Origin: Chitinophaga rupis
GTDB taxonomy: Bacteria > Bacteroidota > Bacteroidia > Chitinophagales > Chitinophagaceae
Assembly (NCBI RefSeq): GCF_900109685.1
Contig: NZ_FOBB01000012.1
Span: 62,001-126,000 of the forward strand
DNA: 64,000 nt
Reading direction: 5' to 3'
Shown here: piece after piece, positions 19,901 through 27,858 of the stretch
Position numbering within the stretch: position 1 is the first letter of the stretch
Layout: every line of letters starts with the position of its first letter
Made by a program: the position numbers and the translations under genes
The notes under the pieces: generated by a model
Seen by the model: the letters and a program-made list of their open reading frames with translations, nothing else
Database searches by the model: none
What the model was told of the DNA's origin: nothing

Positions 19901-20394
19901 CTGGTACCAGTGGCAGTGCCTTCCACGCCAACGGTTACCCCGGGCAAAGGATCGCCGCTGCTGCCGTCCCTGACCACGCCGGATATTCTCAGCGCCTGTA
20001 TATCATTTCCATATCTTACAGGAACGCTGCTGTTCTTTTCCTGGATCAGGATGGTTTTGTTGCGGATAACATATTTAAAGGGCTGCCCTTCAAAACAAAG
20101 ATCCAGCACTTTAACAAGATCCATATTCCTGGCCTGTATTGTAATGGGCCTGGCATTTTTCAGCGTAGTGTTATTATACAGGAAATCATAGTCCGTTTGT
20201 TTTCTTATCTGGGCAATGACTTCTGTTAAAGTTGCCTTTTGTGCAACTACCGTGATCTTCTGCGCATAGGTTGCTGCCTGTACCTGCAGGAACATGATCG
20301 TTAAGAAGATGAAGGTTAGCCTGGTTCTCAGAAAAAACGTGGAATGTGCATAGGGATCCCTCCTGAGAAGTAATTCAATAACGTTCTTATACAT
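16942..20394 (-). CDS. SusC/RagA TonB-linked outer-membrane transporter with STN domain
   Basis: 1150 residues. Order: signal/anchor segment ([25 protein letters not shown]), an STN signalling domain ([29 protein letters not shown]), a carboxypeptidase-D-like beta-sandwich ([23 protein letters not shown]), a plug with the SusC signature [46 protein letters not shown] (seen split over the plug), and a C-terminal 22-strand barrel ending in LGINAKF. The STN domain indicates signalling to a FecR anti-sigma, which is encoded just upstream with its sigma factor. It imports an oligosaccharide together with the SusD protein. Confidence 0.97.
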   Translation of the reverse strand: [1150 protein letters not shown]

Positions 20395-20593
20395 TTGTTG
20401 ATCAGATTTAAGTTGGATCTATTGGTTTGCTTATTTTAACATGACCTGGTTTGGCATACAGCTTCCCGCCAGGGCGCATCAAAGGCGCCTGGTTGCTTGT
20501 GATAAAGGTTTGGAATTACTTAGCTTACTGATCGGCCGATCGTTCTGCTTTCTACTGTTAATGAACGGATAAATTCCCTGATCCTGGTTGCGC

Positions 20594-21733
20594 TTAATTT
20601 GTAACAATAACTTTGTTAGCCTGCATTTTGAAATGAACAGATCCCACCTGTTCCAGATTGTGTAAGATCTCCGACAGGTTGGCTGAACGGGAAAACGTTC
20701 CGCCAAACCGGTCCTGCCTGTTGTAATTGCTGTATTCTACATCTACATCGTACCACCGGCTCATAATTTTCATAACGCTGCTGATATCCTGGTTGTCGAA
20801 CAGGAAGTACCCGTTCTTCCAGGAAATAGCATCTTCAGCATTCACTGTTTTGATGTGGATGGGTGCCTGGTTCTTAAAGATATTAGCCTGCTGGCCCGGG
20901 GCCAGTAAGCTGGATTGTCCGGATGTAAGGTTCCGGACCTTAATGCTGCCGGAAAGCAGCGTGGTGCTGACGGCTGCATCATCTGCATAACCATTCACAT
21001 TAAAGCGGGTACCCAGTACCGTAACTTCCTGGTTGCCTGTGGATACTTTAAAAGGCTTGTTCTCATCAGGAGCTACTTCAAAATAAACCTCCCCGTTTAT
21101 AACCACCTTTCTTTCATTATTTGCAAATGTTACCGGGTAGGTGATGGAAGATGCGGCGTTCATCCAAACCTGTGTACCATCTGAAAGGGTAATATGATAC
21201 TGCCCTCCCCTAGGAGTGGCCAGTGTGTTGTAGATCATGTTAGCGGATGCATTGCCTGTACCGGCGCCATACACCAGCTGCCCGTTGGCTGTTTTATTAA
21301 CGGTTACAGATCCCTGATCTGCCAGCTTACCATTTTTTGCATCCGTAAGCACAATTTGCTGACCGTTTGATAAGGTTAGCAAAGCCTTGTTACCACCCGG
21401 TTTAAAATCATAAACTGGGCTTGCTGCCACCTGCTTTTGTTTAGGCTGCTGTGTGGACTGGTGTAATAAATAATAAGCGGATGCAGCGAGTAATAACAAC
21501 AGGGATGCTGCTGCAGCTATACGCGGCCATGACCGGGTTTTGATAACCCTTGCCGGCGGCGGCTTCACAGACTGCCAAACCTCTGCCTTAATAGCCTGTA
21601 ATTCCTCCAGGGATATATCCTGGTTCTCAGGCTGCCATTGTAGGTACCAGGCTTCCAGCAAAGCCAGCTCCTCCGGGCTGATAGTGCCGGTCCTGTATTT
21701 TTCCAGTAAATGCGGTATGTCCGGTTTTTGCAT
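20594..21733 (-). CDS. FecR-family anti-sigma factor
   Basis: 379 residues. The cytoplasmic N-terminus (about 80 residues, EELALLEAWYLQWQP) is followed by one membrane segment (IAAAASLLLLLAASAYYLL), the periplasmic FecR domain (YNTLATPRGGQYHITLSDGTQVWMNAASSITYPVTF) and a DUF4974 C-terminal STN-like domain (FLFDNQDISSVMKIMSRWYDVDVEY). It should hold the neighbouring ECF sigma factor at the membrane until the SusC STN domain signals substrate. It lies between the sigma gene (67 bp gap) and susC. Confidence 0.95.
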   Translation of the reverse strand: MQKPDIPHLLEKYRTGTISPEELALLEAWYLQWQPENQDISLEELQAIKAEVWQSVKPPPARVIKTRSWPRIAAAASLLLLLAASAYYLLHQSTQQPKQKQVAASPVYDFKPGGNKALLTLSNGQQIVLTDAKNGKLADQGSVTVNKTANGQLVYGAGTGNASANMIYNTLATPRGGQYHITLSDGTQVWMNAASSITYPVTFANNERKVVINGEVYFEVAPDENKPFKVSTGNQEVTVLGTRFNVNGYADDAAVSTTLLSGSIKVRNLTSGQSSLLAPGQQANIFKNQAPIHIKTVNAEDAISWKNGYFLFDNQDISSVMKIMSRWYDVDVEYSNYNRQDRFGGTFSRSANLSEILHNLEQVGSVHFKMQANKVIVTN

Positions 21734-21800
21734 GTATGCTCCTGTGTCTTATAATAGATAGACAAGGAAGGTACCGGTGAGGGGGGTAATGAATTTAAAA

Positions 21801-22379
21801 TTATTTGTAAAAAATAAAGAAGAGGTATAACAGGATGCCCAGCCGCATGCGCAGCACTTTAAGCGCATTCTTTACGTGGCTTCTTACAGATTGCTCGCTC
21901 AGGTTTAGTTTTTCTGCAATTTCCTTATAGCTTAGGTTGGATTTGCGGCTTAACTCAAACACCTCCCGCATTTTAGGGGGTAATGCCCGGATCTCGCTTT
22001 CTATGATGGCTGCCAGCTGCCGCTCCCGTACCCGGTGGTCTGTAAGCGCTTCCGTGCCGCTGATCCAGCCCGGCAAGGCAGCGCGGTACTTTTCCTCCAC
22101 CTGCTTATGTGCAATGGCATTAAGCACCCGGTTCCGTACCCAGGTATACAGGTAGTTGGAAAAATTAGTCTTAGGCTCCAGCGTGCCGCGTTTTGACCAC
22201 AGGTGTGAAAAGAGTTCCTGAACCAGGTCCTTGGCTTCATCCTTGTCCCTTAACCGGTTGTAGGCGTGTAAATAAAGCAGCTCAAAGTACCGTTCATATA
22301 TTTCAGCAAACGCGTTCTGATCACCGGTCCTCAGCAACTCCACCAATTCCAAATCACTCAATGAATTGTATCGGAGCAT
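21801..22379 (-). CDS. ECF RNA polymerase sigma factor
   Basis: 192 residues. Region 2 is seen in QNAFAEIYERYFELLYLHAYNRLRDKDEAKDLVQELFSHLW and region 4 in LPPKMREVFELSRKSNLSYKEIAEKLNLSEQSVRSHVKNALKVLR. It is a Bacteroidota-type PUL sigma factor and the first gene of the - strand operon sigma, FecR, SusC, SusD, deacetylase-like. The glycosidase gene runs divergently from the same intergenic region, so one signal could turn on both arms. Confidence 0.95.
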   Translation of the reverse strand: MLRYNSLSDLELVELLRTGDQNAFAEIYERYFELLYLHAYNRLRDKDEAKDLVQELFSHLWSKRGTLEPKTNFSNYLYTWVRNRVLNAIAHKQVEEKYRAALPGWISGTEALTDHRVRERQLAAIIESEIRALPPKMREVFELSRKSNLSYKEIAEKLNLSEQSVRSHVKNALKVLRMRLGILLYLFFIFYK

Positions 22380-22537
22380 TTCTCACATGAAATTTATATA
22401 TTCAACAGCGGAATTATCGATAAATATACTAATTGATAATTTACTTGTACTTTTTGACACTTCCATCCCATGCTATCCCACTTTTAAAAAAAATTTCAGA
22501 TCATTACATTTATCTGTTTACAACACCCGCAAATAAG

Positions 22538-25039
22538 ATGTTTATAAAAAATCTCTGTTTGGTATTTACCTGCTTTTCAGGTTTATTGCTGCCGGTGATC
22601 AGCCAGGGCAGCCCACGTAAGGACTCAAATATCATCCGGATCAGCAGTCCCAAAATTACGATGACCATTGACTGCGATAACAAGGCGAGCATTATCTCGC
22701 TGGTTATTAACGGCCAGGAGGTTGTTAGCAGCAAAGACGGGATGTATACTGCAGTAAAGGCAGCAGGGATCCTCTGCTCCTCTATGCAGCTCAAAGCCAA
22801 ACCGGTGGTTAAGCAAACCCCGAACAGCACGATCATCAGCGGTATTAATTATGGCAATGAAAATATTACGATCCGGGAAAGCTGGATCTTCACCAGGGTG
22901 GGTGAGGCTATTCAGTGGGAAATAAAAAGAGCGCTGCCCCAGGCAATAAAGGTGGAGGAAGCCGGTATGCCGGTCCTGAATTTCAATAGTATAGATACCT
23001 GGGAAGGCGCGTACCAGGGTTATGGCGGCTTAGCCTGGTTTTATCTTTTTAATGAAAAGGAATCCACATATGGTGTACATACAAAGTCATCCAGTTTCTG
23101 GAACAGTAAAAGCGGAAATGGCTTAACGGTAACGGTGGATGCACCGGGTAAGCAGGTAGCCATGAAATACAGCCGTGCAAATGATAACAGGCTGGCGTAT
23201 GCCGTTACTGTTTCCAATAACGCAATGATCCCCGTATCGGACAGCGGCACCAACAGGCGCTTATTTGTAAGGAACAGAACAGATGTTTGGGCACCCTTCA
23301 CTATGCCTGCCGGCGCCAGCAGCCAACGTATAACATTCCGCTATTTTGATTTTAATGAAAAATACGGCAGGGGAAAATTTGCCGGCATAAACGGAACAGC
23401 AGTAAGCGCAGTACTGAATACCATTGCCAGGATAGGCGTGATCGATTCCCTGCACTTTGGCGGCAACAGCTGGCACACGCCCTACGGGCCTATTTGCCTG
23501 CATGAACAATATATAGCACAAATGGGCCTGGGCATTAATGATCCCGATTATTTAAACGGTTATCAAAGCTGTCTTGATTATTACCGGGACCATGCTATAA
23601 AACCTGACGGGCGGGTGTATCCCCGTTGGGCTTATACCAATGAAGATGCCATGCCGGGCGCATTTAACAAAGAAGGTTTTTATGAAGCGCAATGGGGCAT
23701 CCTGATGGATTCAAACCCCGACTTTGTTACGAATGTGGCAGAGCTATACGATATGACAGGGAATAAGAGCTGGGTTAAAAGCCACCAGCGCAGCTGCGAA
23801 AAAGCATTGGACTGGATCCTGAAAAGGGATGCGAATAATAACGGGCTGGTGGAAATGATGACCGATTCCCAGGAACAAAAACGTTCCAGCGACTGGATAG
23901 ATATTATCTGGGCATCGTATGAAAATGCCTTTGTAAATGCCAAGCTTTACCTGGCTTTAACAAAATGGGCCGCTATTGAAGGCCAGCTGGGCAATCCGGC
24001 AAAAGAGCAGCAGTATAAGGCTTTCGCAGCCAAGCTGAAAAACAGTTTTAATAAACCGGTAAGCAATGGCGGTTTTTGGGATAATGACCATCAATGTTAT
24101 GTACACTGGCTGGATAAAGCGCAGCAGCCGCATGGGCGCAACATGGTAACCCCTGTTAACTTTATGGCTATTGCTTACGGGATCTGTGATGATGCCGGCA
24201 GAACGAAATTAATCCTGGATAATATTGAGCAGCAAATGGTGAAGGAGCAGCTTTTCTTCTGGCCTTTGGCCATGACATCCTACGCTGCCGGAGAAGGCCG
24301 TGAATCCCAGTATCCCTTTCCTGAATATGAGAACGGGGACCTGTTCTTATCCTGGGGCTCTGTTGCCATTAAAGCCTATGCAGCACATGATCCGGAAATT
24401 GCGCTGAAGTATGTAAAAAATGTGCTGGAGCAATACAACAAAGACGGGCTTGCATTTCAGCGTTACGGCCGCATTAAGCAGGATGGCCGTGGAGATGATA
24501 TTTTATCAGGTAACAGTCTTTCCATAGTAGGCTTGTACCAGGCTATTTATGGCATTAATCCCCTGTATAACCGTTTGCTGCTGGATCCGCATATTACACC
24601 TGCGCTGGCAGGTACGGAGCTTACCTATAACAACCAGCACCAGCGCCTGGTTATAAACCTTGACAGTAATAATTATGCGGTATCCAATAAGGTGTTTAAA
24701 ATAATCAGCCCTAAACGCTTTGGCTTTAACGCTACAAAAAATAATGTTTTCTATTTTGATGGGGATAGCAGCAGCGCCGCGTTACAGGTTACCACTAATA
24801 ACCCCTTAACCATTCATATAAAAAACTGGAGCGCTGATAACATGCGCTGGACACAAACAACTGCAGCGCCCACCCTTAGCCCGCTCACTTATAATATTCA
24901 TGGGCTAAAACCCGGCGCTGATCACACTTTCAGCGTGGATGGGAAAGTGGTAAAAAAAGTGCGCAGTGATGGGAAGGGGAATTGCATCATAACCTATATA
25001 CCTTCCGCGCATTCAGCTGCCATTACCATAAGCAGGTAA
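22538..25039 (+). CDS. Exported (alpha/alpha)6-barrel glycoside hydrolase
   Basis: 833 residues from the ATG at 22538, which starts a good signal peptide (NLCLVFTCFSGLLLPVISQG); the frame extends 35 codons upstream without one. An N-terminal beta-sandwich (to ~residue 280) precedes a six-hairpin barrel (AYTNEDAMPGAFNKEGFYEAQWG, SSDWIDIIWASYENAFVNAKLY, FPEYENGDLFLSWGSVAIKAYA) and a C-terminal beta domain. The layout resembles GH78/GH95/amylo-glucosidase-like enzymes. Likely acids lie in the NEDAM and YENGD motifs (inference). It is divergent from the sigma factor and is the second enzymatic arm of this PUL. Confidence 0.75.
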   Translation: MFIKNLCLVFTCFSGLLLPVISQGSPRKDSNIIRISSPKITMTIDCDNKASIISLVINGQEVVSSKDGMYTAVKAAGILCSSMQLKAKPVVKQTPNSTIISGINYGNENITIRESWIFTRVGEAIQWEIKRALPQAIKVEEAGMPVLNFNSIDTWEGAYQGYGGLAWFYLFNEKESTYGVHTKSSSFWNSKSGNGLTVTVDAPGKQVAMKYSRANDNRLAYAVTVSNNAMIPVSDSGTNRRLFVRNRTDVWAPFTMPAGASSQRITFRYFDFNEKYGRGKFAGINGTAVSAVLNTIARIGVIDSLHFGGNSWHTPYGPICLHEQYIAQMGLGINDPDYLNGYQSCLDYYRDHAIKPDGRVYPRWAYTNEDAMPGAFNKEGFYEAQWGILMDSNPDFVTNVAELYDMTGNKSWVKSHQRSCEKALDWILKRDANNNGLVEMMTDSQEQKRSSDWIDIIWASYENAFVNAKLYLALTKWAAIEGQLGNPAKEQQYKAFAAKLKNSFNKPVSNGGFWDNDHQCYVHWLDKAQQPHGRNMVTPVNFMAIAYGICDDAGRTKLILDNIEQQMVKEQLFFWPLAMTSYAAGEGRESQYPFPEYENGDLFLSWGSVAIKAYAAHDPEIALKYVKNVLEQYNKDGLAFQRYGRIKQDGRGDDILSGNSLSIVGLYQAIYGINPLYNRLLLDPHITPALAGTELTYNNQHQRLVINLDSNNYAVSNKVFKIISPKRFGFNATKNNVFYFDGDSSSAALQVTTNNPLTIHIKNWSADNMRWTQTTAAPTLSPLTYNIHGLKPGADHTFSVDGKVVKKVRSDGKGNCIITYIPSAHSAAITISR

Positions 25040-25234
25040 ATACTATTTTATTTATAAATACTAAAAATAAATGTTCGTGGGACTACTAAATATTGCAACA
25101 CCATTTGTTAACGGAACCGTTAACATTTGATAATGCTAGAGCATTCATTTTTAATCACTTATAGTTGATCAGGCATTCATTTCCGTGAATATTTGATCAC
25201 ACATAAATGTTAGCATAAATGTTCAATCCAACTA
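25040..25234. other. AT-rich intergenic stretch after the glycosidase
   Basis: About 195 bp without ORF. It contains repeated ATAAATGTT-like words (25069, 25202, 25216) and the imperfect palindrome around 25101-25125 (TTAACGGAACCGTTAA core). No gene recognised; the palindrome could be a regulator site. Confidence 0.4.
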
Positions 25235-25364
25235 TATCTTTGATTCAACGAAACAGTGAATATTTTCAGACTATCCTATGAAGAATTATTTAAAGACATT
25301 TTTACTTTGGGGTTAACAAACAATTGGATACCAGAGCCGCTCTTTTTAGGGCGGCTCTCTTTTT
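25235..25364 (+). ncRNA. Candidate short RNA, copy B (shares blocks with copy A at 13358)
   Basis: A perfect TATCTTTG box (25235-25242) fits the Bacteroidota -7 consensus TAnnTTTG. It is followed by CTATCCTATGAA (about 25271), TTTGGGGTTAACAAA (25306-25320) and a terminator with AGAGCCGC/GCGGCTCT stem, 10-nt loop TCTTTTTAGG and a T run (25333-25364). Spacing from box to GGGGTTAAC is 67 nt here and 75 nt in copy A. Copy B sits just upstream of a 72-residue ORF, so it might instead be an attenuator for that gene. Copy A has no such gene, which favours a free RNA. Confidence 0.55.
25333..25364 (+). terminator. Rho-independent terminator of candidate RNA copy B
   Basis: An 8-bp stem AGAGCCGC/GCGGCTCT, 10-nt loop and five to six T residues. 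The stem-loop geometry matches that of copy A (13465-13490). Confidence 0.85.
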
Positions 25365-25382
25365 CATCCTTTACCTAAACTT

Positions 25383-25601
25383 ATGAAAATGCCATCCCAC
25401 GTTAAATTATTATTTGCTGTGATAGACAGGATCGGAGAAATGGAAATAGAATACCTGCAGGAAACAGCACCAACAAAAGAAATTGCCATCCGCAAAATTG
25501 AACACTACATTACAGCCACCTGGGGCGCTTCAGGAGAGAATGGCCATTATGGTTTCCGGGTATTGAGCAGTCAGGAGAGCAACCAATTTCTCCGCCCATA
25601 G
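25383..25601 (+). CDS. Small hypothetical protein
   Basis: 72 residues, starting MKMPSHVKLLFAVIDRIG. It has no signal peptide or membrane segment and looks like a helix followed by a short second helix (TKEIAIRKIEHYITATWG). I do not recognise a family. It lies 18 bp after the terminator of candidate RNA copy B and is convergent with the SdhC-like gene 16 bp beyond its stop. It may be a genuine small gene; coding character is moderate. Confidence 0.45.
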   Translation: MKMPSHVKLLFAVIDRIGEMEIEYLQETAPTKEIAIRKIEHYITATWGASGENGHYGFRVLSSQESNQFLRP

Positions 25602-25617
25602 CTTTCACGATAGCGGA

Positions 25618-26397
25618 TCAGAACAACGACTTTATATAAAACACAATGGGCATGGAGGCAAATGCTAACGGAATAATAACCGCAAAGAACCAGATGCCTG
25701 TAAACTGTACAATGGGCGTATATTTTTTATGTACCCAGCCAGCGGTTCTGAAAGCGCTTTGAAAGCCGTGGTATAAATGATAGGCAACCGCTACCATCGC
25801 CAGCAGGTACAGCGTCACATACCATAAAAGGCTGAAGCTGTGCGCTACTATAACATACAGGTCTTTCACCCTTACGATCTCAATATTATTTTCTGTAGTA
25901 ACCGCGTATTCAAAATGAGGTGAAAGCGGTTTGTACACCGTTGACGTTAATTCACCGGTTAAAAGGTTCTTGTGGTATTCCCGGTAAGTCCCTTCCGTAA
26001 ACTTATACCGGCCCCAGAAATTGCTCATATGTACAATCAGGAATAGGAATATAATGCTGCCCAGCAGTCCCATATTCAGGGAAGCCCATTTAACAGGCGC
26101 TTTTGAAGCCACCGCATATTTAACGGGCCGGGCCCTCCGGTTCTGTATAGTAAGTATAAGTGCATACAGCGCATGCACCAGGATGGAGATATACAAAATA
26201 TAGCTGATTATTTCCACTGGCGGAAAGTGTGTCATGAAATGTGCATAGATGTTAAAGGTATAACCCTCATCGCCTGCAAATAAGGTTAGGTTTCCTCCCA
26301 GGTGTACGATCAGGAAAAGACACATAAACAGTCCCGTCATGGACATGATCAGCTTTTTACCAAGAGATGAGTTGAAGAATTGCTTAAAGTTGGTCAT
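25618..26397 (-). CDS. Succinate dehydrogenase/fumarate reductase cytochrome b subunit-like (SdhC)
   Basis: 259 residues. It has the Bacteroidota cytochrome b558 pattern: five hydrophobic helices with His residues (MSMTGLFMCLFLIVHLGGN, ISILVHALYALILT, FLFLIVHMSNFW, VAYHLYHGFQSAFRTAG), which would ligate two hemes. No sdhA or sdhB is adjacent; the next gene downstream in transcription is off the cluster and the upstream one is a type II NADH dehydrogenase. It is either a stray copy or pairs with SdhAB encoded elsewhere. Confidence 0.85.
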   Translation of the reverse strand: MTNFKQFFNSSLGKKLIMSMTGLFMCLFLIVHLGGNLTLFAGDEGYTFNIYAHFMTHFPPVEIISYILYISILVHALYALILTIQNRRARPVKYAVASKAPVKWASLNMGLLGSIIFLFLIVHMSNFWGRYKFTEGTYREYHKNLLTGELTSTVYKPLSPHFEYAVTTENNIEIVRVKDLYVIVAHSFSLLWYVTLYLLAMVAVAYHLYHGFQSAFRTAGWVHKKYTPIVQFTGIWFFAVIIPLAFASMPIVFYIKSLF

Positions 26398-26455
26398 GAA
26401 TAGATCTCGTTTAAAGTTGTGGATAAGCGCGCCCTTCTCCGTTAAGGGACGGGAA

Positions 26456-27751
26456 TTAATACCGGTTCTCCCGGTTCCCGGACCGGAAGATCATTCTTAA
26501 TGCCTGGTCACGGGTGGTATAAGCCACGGCCCAGTTATACAATGTTTTTATCCGGTTGTTGTAATTAACCAGGGAAACAAGGTGAATAAAAAGCCAGCTC
26601 AGTAAACCCAGCAAACCGCCTAAATGCACTTTGTGTTTAAAGAGGTCTGCTACGGCAAACTGCCGGCCAATAATGGCCATATCGCCACGGTCAAAATATT
26701 TGAACGGTTTCAGCGGCTGCCCCTTTGCCATGCGCAATAAATTTTTAGCCAGCGATTTACCCTGCTGAATAGCCGGCTGGGCAAGCTGGGGGTGGCCATC
26801 GGGGTAAGCACTGTCTGTAAACTGTATGCTGATATCGCCAATGGCGTATACATTTTCATACCCCTGCACCCGGTTAAAGGCGTCGGTGATCATTCTTCCG
26901 CCTTTGCCTATACTTTGCGCTGAAATGCCTTCAAAGGAATTGGCAATGACCCCGGCTGCCCATATCAGGCTTTTGGCTTCAATCACTTCCCCGTCCGACA
27001 AATGAACCTGGTCATTTTCATAACTTTTAACCCGGGTATTCAGCTTTACATGCACCCCTAATTTTTCCAGCTCTTTATGAGCTGCTTTATGTGTTTTATC
27101 GCTCATAGGCGCCAGCAGGTAAGGTGCGCCATCCACCACATAGATCTCAGTCGGCGTATTTTTAAGCTCCGGATAATCGTGGCCCAGGATGTATTTTCTC
27201 ATTTCAGCCAGCATACCCGCTACTTCCACGCCCGTTGGGCCTCCGCCTGCGATCACGATGGTAAGCAGCCGTTCCTTTTCTATGGGATCCTGCTCAATAA
27301 CAGCCCTTTCCAGGGTTTTGATCAGCTCATTACGCATATAAAGCGCATCATCAATACCTTTCAGTGAAAAGGTACTGTGGCGAAGGCCATCGTTTCCAAA
27401 GAAATTAGTTTTGGAACCGGCGGCAAACACCAGCACATCATAATGCAGCTCACCACCATCACTTAAATACACTTTGTTTGCAGCCGTATCTACCCGTAAC
27501 AGGCCAGCCATCCTGAAAGAGACGTCCTTTTTCTTAAAAAGTTTCCTGAACGGGTAGCTGATGCTGGAAGGCTCCAGGAAGCTGGTAGCCACCTGGTATA
27601 AAAGCGGCGTGAAGTAATTGTAGTTGTTCTTGTCAACAACGGTCACAGCATAATATTTGTTATGGAACAGGTTTTTGACAAAATTCAGCCCTGCAAAACC
27701 ACCCCCGATCACCACTACCTGTTTCTTTTCTGTATTATTAGTCTTTTCCAT
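26456..27751 (-). CDS. Type II NADH dehydrogenase (NDH-2), FAD-dependent
   Basis: 431 residues from the ATG at 27751; the longer frame adds 22 residues that do not fit the family. Two Rossmann motifs are visible: VVVIGGGFAGLNFVKNL for FAD and IVIAGGGPTGVEVAGML for NADH, and the FAD-closing motif VYAIGDISIQF. A C-terminal amphipathic/hydrophobic part (LGGLLGLLSWLFIHLVSLVNYNN) should anchor it to the inner membrane face. It transfers electrons from NADH to quinone without proton pumping. It sits 58 bp upstream of the SdhC-like gene in the same direction. Confidence 0.9.
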   Translation of the reverse strand: MEKTNNTEKKQVVVIGGGFAGLNFVKNLFHNKYYAVTVVDKNNYNYFTPLLYQVATSFLEPSSISYPFRKLFKKKDVSFRMAGLLRVDTAANKVYLSDGGELHYDVLVFAAGSKTNFFGNDGLRHSTFSLKGIDDALYMRNELIKTLERAVIEQDPIEKERLLTIVIAGGGPTGVEVAGMLAEMRKYILGHDYPELKNTPTEIYVVDGAPYLLAPMSDKTHKAAHKELEKLGVHVKLNTRVKSYENDQVHLSDGEVIEAKSLIWAAGVIANSFEGISAQSIGKGGRMITDAFNRVQGYENVYAIGDISIQFTDSAYPDGHPQLAQPAIQQGKSLAKNLLRMAKGQPLKPFKYFDRGDMAIIGRQFAVADLFKHKVHLGGLLGLLSWLFIHLVSLVNYNNRIKTLYNWAVAYTTRDQALRMIFRSGNRENRY

Positions 27752-27858
27752 AGTATTATAATTTATGGGCCAACGGCTCAATCTTTTGTAACACACTAAT
27801 AACAACTGAAGTTTCATTATTGGACAAAAACCCCTAACTTTTTTTGCTGCTGTGCCGG

